From contig JAJUIX010000065.1 of assembly GCA_029267455.1 (NCBI GenBank), positions 1 through 7,161 on the forward strand: 7,161 nucleotides of DNA, written 5' to 3'. The DNA is from Enteractinococcus sp. (GTDB lineage Bacteria; Actinomycetota; Actinomycetes; Actinomycetales; Micrococcaceae). The notes beneath the pieces are model-generated. The model worked only from the letters and a program-made list of their open reading frames with translations. It did not search any database and had not been told where the DNA came from. A program made the position numbers and the translations under genes. Positions 1 through 5,659 of the stretch are shown here, piece by piece (position 1 is the first letter of the stretch; each line of letters starts with the position of its first letter).

Positions 1-1299
1 CGCGAACTCTTTGCGCTTTTCTTCGGCAAAGAAGTCGACAAAGTCGCCGTGCGGACCGCAACCCATGGCTTGGCGCATGACGTCGTTTTGCTGCAGTTCG
101 TTGGCTGCTTCCCACAGTGTGGCCGGCAGCGGATCATAGTCAGCAAGTTCTTTGCGGCTCAGGGTGTAGGTGTTGCGCTCTTCCATACATTCGCCTGGAT
201 CTAGCTCGCGCCGGATACCGTCGATACCTGCGGCCAGGATCGCTGCCGAGGCCAAGTGTGGGCTGGCGCCACCGTCAACACCGCGGTGTTCCACGCGCCC
301 ACCGTCGGGAATGCGCAGCATGGTGGTGCGGTTGTTGCCGCCATACATGACGTGGGTTGGCGTCCATGTCGAGCCGGAGGTCGGATGTGGCACACCGATC
401 CGTTTATAGGCGTTGACGTTGGAGCCGATGAGGGCTTGCATGCCGCGAGCGTTTTTGAGCACACCGGCAATGAAGTGGTATGCGGTCTTGGAGAGGCCGA
501 AGCGGTCGTTTTCGTCGTAGAAGATGTTGTTACCGTTTTCATCCCACAGACTGAAGTGGGTGTTCAGGCCGTTGCCGGTGTTGCCGGTGAATGGTTTACC
601 CATGAACGTTGGGATGACGCCGTCGCCTTCTTGGTAGGCCACTGCGTGTGCCATGTAGTGAAGTATGATGAGGCGGTTAGCGGTGGTCATGGCATCTGAG
701 TACTCAATGTTGATTTCGTACTGGCCATTGCCGTCTTCGGAGTCAATGGCGGGGTTACCCCAGCCCATCTCGTTGATGTAGCGGGATAGCTTGCTCAGGT
801 ATGGCCAGGAGCGTTCGATACCGTAGGCGTGGTAGCAAGGTTTGATGGAGGTATCCAACGAGTCGGCAATTTCGATGCTGCCGTCTTCTTTCTGACGCAC
901 GAGGAAGAACTCTGGCTCCATACCGGTCTTGAAAGTCCAGCCGAATTCTTCCTGGACTTCTTCCATGAGGCGTTTCAGAATGTTCTGCGGGGCGTAGGGC
1001 CACAGTTCGCCTTTGACGTGCGGGTAACTCATCAGCAACGCCATGTTGTGGCGCCACGGCAAACGGGTGTAGGTGCTGGGGTCTGGAATGTAGGCAATGT
1101 CGCCGTCGGAGGGTTCTTGCCAGAGGCCACCGGCTGCGAATCCGGCGAAAGCGGCCCCGTCGTCGAGGAGATCATCGAGGTATTCGGCTGGTGCCACCGA
1201 TGCGTTGGGTTTGCCGTTCACCTCGGTGCCCATGGCCATAAAAAATTCGATGCCGTCTTTTTCGGCTTGTTCTTTCAGCTTCTCGCGTGAGTCGATCAT
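1..1299 (-). CDS. Glutamine synthetase family protein, GlnT/GmaS-like (copy B), C-terminus cut by the window edge
   Basis: An open frame runs from ATG at 1299 to base 1 without a stop, giving 433 residues; the family is usually about 440-465, so only a short C-terminal piece should be missing. It is an ATP-dependent glutamate-amine ligase homologue, probably cytoplasmic and oligomeric. Visible landmarks: AGFAAG at 52-57, metal-binding GMEPEFF at 126-132, EDGNGQYEIN at 188-197, TGNGLNTHFSLW at 241-252, NAYKR at 296-300, YGGNNRTTMLR at 319-329 and VEHR at 336-339. It is clearly paralogous to the 464-residue synthetase at the other end of the locus but well diverged. Two active-site oddities are seen: the ammonium-handling Asp of glutamine synthetase is Ala52, and the position of Salmonella His269 is Asn245. 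It could make gamma-glutamylmethylamide, or ligate another amine. Family membership is secure; substrate is not. The start is backed by GAGG nine bases upstream. Confidence 0.9.
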   Translation of the reverse strand, partial: MIDSREKLKEQAEKDGIEFFMAMGTEVNGKPNASVAPAEYLDDLLDDGAAFAGFAAGGLWQEPSDGDIAYIPDPSTYTRLPWRHNMALLMSYPHVKGELWPYAPQNILKRLMEEVQEEFGWTFKTGMEPEFFLVRQKEDGSIEIADSLDTSIKPCYHAYGIERSWPYLSKLSRYINEMGWGNPAIDSEDGNGQYEINIEYSDAMTTANRLIILHYMAHAVAYQEGDGVIPTFMGKPFTGNTGNGLNTHFSLWDENGNNIFYDENDRFGLSKTAYHFIAGVLKNARGMQALIGSNVNAYKRIGVPHPTSGSTWTPTHVMYGGNNRTTMLRIPDGGRVEHRGVDGGASPHLASAAILAAGIDGIRRELDPGECMEERNTYTLSRKELADYDPLPATLWEAANELQQNDVMRQAMGCGPHGDFVDFFAEEKRKEFA

Positions 1300-1308
1300 G
1301 ATTCTTTT

Positions 1309-1312
1309 CCTC
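1309..1312 (-). promoter_or_regulatory. Ribosome binding site of synthetase copy B
   Basis: Read on the minus strand, GAGG inside AGAGAGGAAAAGAATC lies nine bases before ATG at 1299. It supports this start for a protein whose N-terminus matches the alignment with the other synthetase copy. Confidence 0.55.
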
Positions 1313-1467
1313 TCTGAAGTGCAAGGGAGCACGACCCTATAAGGCCGTGAGTGTTCCTGTGCAGAATGTGGGTGACTCTTCGTGCTTGACGATTGAACTT
1401 GCTGTAAAACCGACCGTATAGCCCTCCAGGTTCTGAGATTTGGGCCGAGTTTTTCTTTGATATGAGG

Positions 1468-1497
1468 CTGCCGCCCGGGATATGACCCGGACGGCAG
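1468..1497 (-). terminator. GC-rich hairpin, possible terminator or attenuator
   Basis: Two 12-base arms (CTGCCGCCCGGG and CCCGGACGGCAG on the plus strand) pair with a single C/A mismatch around a six-base loop. It starts 51 bases past the glxD-like stop codon. Neither strand has a proper T-run after the stem: the minus transcript continues CCTCATATC, the plus strand has only TTT. It therefore resembles the T-poor hairpins common in GC-rich actinobacteria. It could end the five-gene transcript, or only lower expression of copy B downstream. Confidence 0.55.
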
Positions 1498-1548
1498 TTT
1501 GCTCGCGTTGCATTTATTAGGTCGGCTCACACAGGGTGTGCAAGACGG

Positions 1549-2877
1549 TTAGAACCCGCCGTTACGACCTGGAATCCAGTCGGTGCCAGCAAGTGGCAGA
1601 CCGGTCATCGCTGCGGACTCGATGGTCAAAGCGACCAAATCTTCTGGTTCCAAGTGGGTTACGTGGGATTTACCGCACGCCCGTGCAAGCGTTTGGGCTT
1701 CAAGGGTGAGTACCTGCAGATAGTTGGCTAGGCGTTTACCTGCCTCGACAGGATCGAGGCGAGCCGCCAGTTCTGGGTCCTGGGTCGTGATGCCCGCTGG
1801 GTCATTACCGGCCTGGAAATCATCGTAGTAACCAGCGGCCGAACCGATCTTTTCGTATTCTTCAGCCCAGCGTGGGTCATTGTCTCCCAGGGCAATCAAC
1901 GCAGCGGTACCAATCGCCACGGCGTCAGCACCGAGTGCAAGCGCTTTGGCGACGTCAGCTCCGGTTCGGATACCACCGGAGATGATGAGTTTGACTTTGC
2001 GGTGCACACCCATTTCTTTCAGTGCGCGAACCGCTGGCCCGATCGCGGCCAGGGTGGGGATCCCCACGTCTTCGATGAAGACTTCCTGAGTTGCCGCGGT
2101 TCCGCCCTGCATTCCATCGACTACGACGACGTCGGCGCCGGCTGCAACAGCCAGTTTGGTGTCGTAGTACGGACGCGATGCTGCGACTTTGACATGAATG
2201 GGTTTTTCCCAGTCGGTGATTTCACGCAGTTCCTGAATTTTGAGGGTCAGGTCATCCGGGCCCGTCCAGTCTGGGTGACGGCACGCAGAACGCTGGTCGA
2301 TGCCCTGGGGCAGGGTACGCATTTCGGCAACGCGTTCTGAGATCTTTTGTCCCAGCAGCATGCCTGCACCGCCTGGTTTTGCGCCCTGGCTGACCACGAC
2401 TTCGATCGCATCAGCTTTCCGTAAGTGGTCCGGGTTCATGCCGTAGCGCGATGGCAGCAGCTGGTAGACCAGCTTTGAGGAATGCCCGCGCTCTTCCTCG
2501 GTCATCCCACCGTCACCGGTGGTGGTTGAGGTGCCCATGGCAGATGCTCCACGACCCAGCGCTTCTTTCGCTTGTGCGGAGAGCGCACCGAAACTCATAC
2601 CGGCGATGGTAATGGGAATATCAAGCTTCATGGGCTTGGAGGCGTTCATCTCCCCCAGGGTGACGTCGGTGTCGCAGCGTTCGCGATACCCCTCGAGAGG
2701 GTAACGGGAAATAGCTGATCCCAGGAACACCAGGTCGTCAAAGTGTGGGACGTCGCGTTTTGCGCCCCACCCTCGGATATCATAAATACCGGTTTCAGCG
2801 GCCTGCTGTATCGCTGCGATGGCAGCTCTGTTAAAAATTGCGGACTCGCGGAGCCCACGATCTTCAGGACTTCTCAT
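1549..2877 (-). CDS. glxD: FMN-binding glutamate synthase family protein (GlxD/MgsC-like)
   Basis: This 442-residue protein is the FMN-dependent synthase part of a glutamate synthase, a TIM barrel that reduces the imine formed from 2-oxoglutarate and ammonia (GlxD) or methylamine (MgsC). Visible blocks: TGIYDIRG 29-36, SFGALS 95-100, GDGGMTEEER 121-130, QGAKPGGAGMLLGQ 164-177, DGMQGGTAA 254-262, the FMN-phosphate loop region ISGGIRTGADVAKALALGAD 299-318, and ITTQDPELA 363-371. The sequence agrees closely with GlxD/MgsC proteins as I remember them, over full length. The protein has only three cysteines (68, 199, 401). None sits at the C-x5-C-x4-C iron-sulfur site of normal glutamate synthase, which aligns to Ala348, Phe354 and Asp359. 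It lies 11 bases after the GXGXG gene and has GGAGAG three bases before its ATG. The partner that delivers electrons is not encoded here. Confidence 0.93.
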   Translation of the reverse strand: MRSPEDRGLRESAIFNRAAIAAIQQAAETGIYDIRGWGAKRDVPHFDDLVFLGSAISRYPLEGYRERCDTDVTLGEMNASKPMKLDIPITIAGMSFGALSAQAKEALGRGASAMGTSTTTGDGGMTEEERGHSSKLVYQLLPSRYGMNPDHLRKADAIEVVVSQGAKPGGAGMLLGQKISERVAEMRTLPQGIDQRSACRHPDWTGPDDLTLKIQELREITDWEKPIHVKVAASRPYYDTKLAVAAGADVVVVDGMQGGTAATQEVFIEDVGIPTLAAIGPAVRALKEMGVHRKVKLIISGGIRTGADVAKALALGADAVAIGTAALIALGDNDPRWAEEYEKIGSAAGYYDDFQAGNDPAGITTQDPELAARLDPVEAGKRLANYLQVLTLEAQTLARACGKSHVTHLEPEDLVALTIESAAMTGLPLAGTDWIPGRNGGF

Positions 2878-2880
2878 TTA

Positions 2881-2886
2881 CTCTCC
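2881..2886 (-). promoter_or_regulatory. Ribosome binding site of glxD-like gene
   Basis: GGAGAG on the minus strand lies between the stop of the GXGXG gene and ATG at 2877. Three bases separate the full word from the ATG (five if only GGAG is counted), which is tight. The two genes are only 11 bases apart, so ribosomes may simply continue from one to the next. Confidence 0.6.
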
Positions 2887-2888
2887 AG

Positions 2889-3575
2889 TTAGAAGTTGTA
2901 CAGGGTTCGTGCTGAACCGTAACGAGTGAAAGAGTCGACGTATGCTTCGTCGTTGGCTTCTTCTTCCATGCCGGCGTCTTTGAGTAGCTGCACGAGCTCT
3001 TCGCGGTGCTCTTCTCGCATCTCCTTACGGACGCAGTCGGCCCCCAGTGAGGCGACTTCGCCACGGATGTAGAGACGAGCTTCGAAAATTGAGTCTCCGA
3101 TGTCTTCACCGGCATCACCACAGACGACGATGCGTCCGGCCTGGGCCATAAATGCGCTCTTGGAACCCATGTTGCCTTTGACGACGATGTCGCCGCCTTT
3201 GAGCGAGATTCCACATCGGGTAGAAGCATTGCCCTCAATGATTAACAGGCCACCGTGAGCGGTTGCGCCAGCCGATTGGGAAGCGTGACCCTTGATGTGG
3301 ACGGTGCCAGACATCATGTTTTCGGCCACGCCCGGGCCGGCCATTCCATTGACCGTGACGGTGCCGTGCTGGTGCATACCTGCGCAGTAGTATCCAACAT
3401 CGCCCTCAATCTCGACCTCAATGGGATCATTAATCCCGACTGCTACCGAGTGCTCGCCCCGAGGGTTGAGCACTTTGTAGTTGGTCGCGGTGGGGTTATG
3501 CAGCTCTTGATTGAGCTCGCGCACGGGCTTTTCTGCCAGATCAAATTCAACCGTGGTCTGTGTTAACGTTTCCAT
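2889..3575 (-). CDS. glxC: Stand-alone glutamate synthase GXGXG beta-helix domain (GlxC/MgsB-like)
   Basis: This 228-residue protein corresponds to the C-terminal alpha-subunit (GXGXG) domain of glutamate synthase, a right-handed beta-helix that in the fused enzyme holds glutaminase and FMN domains in place around the ammonia tunnel. The repeat is easily seen as glycine-rich turns about every 20 residues: EGDVGYYCAG 57-66, GTVTVNGMAGPGV 71-83, GTVHIKGHAS 90-99, GGLLIIEGNAS 108-118, GGDIVVKGNMG 127-137 and GRIVVCGDAG 147-156, ending in LYIRGEV 168-174. The helix is followed by a charged stretch (183-209) and a C-terminal tail. The first 14 bases or so overlap the end of the amidotransferase gene in another frame, and there is no clear ribosome site, so translation is probably coupled. 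Its role here is structural, inferred from the family and from lying between its two partners. Confidence 0.92.
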   Translation of the reverse strand: METLTQTTVEFDLAEKPVRELNQELHNPTATNYKVLNPRGEHSVAVGINDPIEVEIEGDVGYYCAGMHQHGTVTVNGMAGPGVAENMMSGTVHIKGHASQSAGATAHGGLLIIEGNASTRCGISLKGGDIVVKGNMGSKSAFMAQAGRIVVCGDAGEDIGDSIFEARLYIRGEVASLGADCVRKEMREEHREELVQLLKDAGMEEEANDEAYVDSFTRYGSARTLYNF

Positions 3576-4456
3576 GTATACACTTTCTTAGGTCCTGGTT
3601 CGAAAATCTTTGCATCTTCAATCCCGGGCAAGTGGGCGATCGCCTGGAATTCAGAAGCCATCGCAACCCACTGCGGGTGTTCCGCAATGATGACCGGCTT
3701 GCACGCATACTCATCACGAACCACCGCAAAGCTATCTTCAGTGGTCACCAATAGGGTGTAGAAACCGTCAAAGGTCTCACTCAGGGCCTCGATGGCGGTG
3801 TGCAGGTCTTCGCCTTTTTCCTTCATCCGGTAGGCGATATAGCGGGCTGCTACTTCGGTGTCGTTTTCGGAGTTGAATTCGACGCCTTCATCTTGCAGCT
3901 CACGACGAATCGTCGCATGGTTGGCAAAGGAACCGTTGTGCACAATGGACAGACCGGTGCCGGCGGTGTACGGGTGAGCCCCTTCGGCATCGACTGCTGA
4001 CTCAGTGGCCAGCCGGGTGTGGATAACACCCTGCCATCCAGTGGCATCTGCTAGACGGTAGGTTTCGCGAAGATCCAGTGGATTCCCCACGCCCTTATAC
4101 ACGACACTGTCATCGCCAGTACCAATGGAGATGGCTTCAGGGGCGACCTCGGCAACAACCTTGGACAGTTCTACACTTTTGACTTTCGCACGGACAAACG
4201 TCGTATCAGCGAAGTCTTCCGTTGTGACATCCGCGTCAGGAAGCTTTTCACTGACCAATTCCTTCAGATTCTCTGGCGCATTGAGCACCGATACGGACGA
4301 GTAATCTTCTGGCAGGCGCTCACGATCGCCATAGATCGCGACACCGGCAGAGTCCGGCCCACGAACCTCAATGCCTTCGACCATCGCATGCATGAGTGAA
4401 CCTAGCTGCGGGACAAGGGATTCGTCACGCAGGTGGATTCCAGCAATTCCACACAT
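3563..4456 (-). CDS. glxB: Stand-alone class II glutamine amidotransferase (GlxB/MgsA-like)
   Basis: This 297-residue N-terminal-nucleophile amidotransferase lacks any synthetase or phosphoribosyltransferase domain. Cys2 directly follows the initiator Met (MCGIAGI) and would become the catalytic N-terminus. Other glutaminase landmarks: RGPDSAG 32-38, HTRLATES 146-153, AHPYTA 160-165, HNGSF 173-177 (oxyanion Asn-Gly), SENDTEVAARY 196-206 and RDEYACKP 247-254. It should free ammonia from glutamine or methylamine from gamma-glutamylmethylamide and pass it to the FMN subunit. Between RGPDSAG and HTR lie about 107 residues, far more than in PurF-type enzymes, as in glutamate synthase itself. The start is fixed by Cys2 and by a near-perfect AGGAGGT six bases before the ATG. 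The stop lies inside the next gene. Not a PurF or GlmS, since the second domain is absent. Confidence 0.93.
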   Translation of the reverse strand: MCGIAGIHLRDESLVPQLGSLMHAMVEGIEVRGPDSAGVAIYGDRERLPEDYSSVSVLNAPENLKELVSEKLPDADVTTEDFADTTFVRAKVKSVELSKVVAEVAPEAISIGTGDDSVVYKGVGNPLDLRETYRLADATGWQGVIHTRLATESAVDAEGAHPYTAGTGLSIVHNGSFANHATIRRELQDEGVEFNSENDTEVAARYIAYRMKEKGEDLHTAIEALSETFDGFYTLLVTTEDSFAVVRDEYACKPVIIAEHPQWVAMASEFQAIAHLPGIEDAKIFEPGPKKVYTWKR

Positions 4457-4462
4457 GGATAG

Positions 4463-4469
4463 ACCTCCT
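4463..4469 (-). promoter_or_regulatory. Strong ribosome binding site of the amidotransferase gene
   Basis: AGGAGGT on the minus strand, six bases before ATG at 4456, is the best Shine-Dalgarno match in the window. It fixes the start that places Cys at position 2, and suggests that the glutaminase subunit is translated efficiently and independently of the upstream channel gene. Confidence 0.8.
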
Positions 4470-4500
4470 ATTTTCTCATTTGTATTTACGTTTGTTCTGC

Positions 4501-5616
4501 CTAGGCAGGATCTGTTGCTCGCATCTCTTCGGCGGGGAATGCCTCGGCGTCGTCGAGCATCTTCGTCGGTTTCGGAAGCAACCGTAGGATCAGTCCCACG
4601 ATGAAGCCCAGGACCAACGAGATGACAATCGTGCCGACCACCGCGATCGCTTGGCTACCCCCGGCGAAACCCAACACAATCGGTACGAGTCCACCAAGGA
4701 TCCCTGGTACACCATGAAGGTTGTGGACCCCCATGGTGTCCCATACACCAGTCTTGTCCCGCAACCAACCGTCGAGGAACAAGAAGGACAGCGTTGATAT
4801 CGCACCAGCGACCAGTCCGATAATCCACGACTGCAACGGTGTTGCCAGATCTACACTAGCCCCGATTGCCACGCCACCCGCAAGGATGGCGTAGGTGAAT
4901 ACCAAGGGGTCAATGGTGCGTTTCAGCACCCAAAGTATTAGGTACGTCGTCAGGATAGACCCCACCATAGCCAGGTATGTATTTGCCATACCCGGAATGA
5001 TGTCTTCTGTTGGTAACAATGCTGTGACGAACGAAGGCCACAGCACCATCAGCAACATCGAAGCCAACCATACGAAGGATACAGAATGCACACTAGTGTC
5101 TGCGGGCTCCTCTAGGACCGCTTTATTCCGTAAGCCGAGAATGACGCCCCAACCCCAGTACGCGGCAACCATGTGCACCAGGATTGAGCCACCTGCATCG
5201 AGCACGCCGTCAAGGAATTGGAAAAGGAACCACTCGGCAACCATATAACACGGCACAAAGAGCACGCCGACGAGAATATAAGAGATCGTCGAGATATGGC
5301 CCAAAAATACTCCGATGGCAATCACCAGCGTGATCGCAGCGAAGGCACCACCGATAATCAGTTCGATGCTGAGGTCAGCCCCCAGTATTCCGGTCTGAGC
5401 CAGTAGGTAGAGGGGGAACGAAGTGGCAAATACTAACAGCGTCGCCAATGCGACACCCCACTCGTACCGTCGGATAAACATCATCAAGAAGGCAACAAGC
5501 ATCAGCATGAAGAACACATCTTGACCGCGATGGAACTGGAACAGCTCCGCTGTTTGATCGTTCACAGCTGTTGCCACTGGTTGTAGGGCTGGCATGAATG
5601 ATGAGAGCAAATTCAT
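4501..5616 (-). CDS. Rh-type (Rhesus family) ammonium/methylammonium channel
   Basis: This 371-residue integral membrane protein belongs to the Amt/Mep/Rh superfamily, with about 11 hydrophobic segments (near 32-50, 55-73, 86-106, 108-130, 143-162, 179-197, 210-231, 238-257, 261-285, 299-320, 321-347). Its blocks match Rh glycoproteins rather than AmtB: QDVFFMLMLVAFLMMFIRRY 32-51, DAGGSILVH 140-148, LWPSF 192-196, LAGGVAIGA 245-253, and DTMGVHNLHGVPGILGG 293-309. Aligned by eye to human RhCG, the two Phe gate residues (F130, F235) are Phe92 and Phe196 and the twin pore His (H185, H344) are His148 and His301, so the pore looks functional. The cytoplasmic tail (349-371) is short and acidic. Rh channels pass NH3, methylamine and perhaps CO2. 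Its place between a synthetase and the Glx trio suggests substrate uptake or recapture. The ribosome site is modest (GGGGA, nine bases before ATG). Annotation pipelines will probably call it simply ammonium transporter. Confidence 0.88.
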   Translation of the reverse strand: MNLLSSFMPALQPVATAVNDQTAELFQFHRGQDVFFMLMLVAFLMMFIRRYEWGVALATLLVFATSFPLYLLAQTGILGADLSIELIIGGAFAAITLVIAIGVFLGHISTISYILVGVLFVPCYMVAEWFLFQFLDGVLDAGGSILVHMVAAYWGWGVILGLRNKAVLEEPADTSVHSVSFVWLASMLLMVLWPSFVTALLPTEDIIPGMANTYLAMVGSILTTYLILWVLKRTIDPLVFTYAILAGGVAIGASVDLATPLQSWIIGLVAGAISTLSFLFLDGWLRDKTGVWDTMGVHNLHGVPGILGGLVPIVLGFAGGSQAIAVVGTIVISLVLGFIVGLILRLLPKPTKMLDDAEAFPAEEMRATDPA

Positions 5617-5659
5617 TGGGTCACATCCCCGGGGTTAGACCAAAGCGCAAGGTACCGGT

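Larger units (their letters stand above)
1300..1548. other. Intergenic gap between glxD-like gene and synthetase copy B
   Basis: These 249 bases are the longest non-coding stretch of the window. From the glxD side they hold a five-base hairpin (CACAC/GTGTG, 1528-1540) just past the stop codon, the large hairpin at 1468-1497, and then about 160 bases with no open frame of note leading to the ribosome site of copy B. I saw only weak minus-strand promoter-like words (TATAGG and TATACG, neither with a good -35 partner), so a separate promoter for copy B is possible but not shown. Confidence 0.6.

Noticed and set aside
201..1057. Minus-strand frames at 201-542 and 755-1057
   Set aside because: They are out of frame with the continuous 433-residue synthetase that covers the whole region and show low-complexity Arg/Pro/Thr/Ser-rich sequence.
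256..1290. Plus-strand open frames of 147 and 153 codons opposite synthetase copy B
   Set aside because: They lie antisense to a protein with clear family motifs, have no recognisable motifs of their own, and arise from the codon bias of the real gene.
2864..3238. Minus-strand 124-codon frame inside the GXGXG gene
   Set aside because: It is a shifted frame of the beta-helix gene, rich in Ser, Thr and Lys, with no family resemblance.
4501..5616. Calling the channel AmtB
   Set aside because: The DAGGS-VH, WPSF and NLHGVPG blocks and N-terminal QDV segment match Rh proteins better than AmtB.
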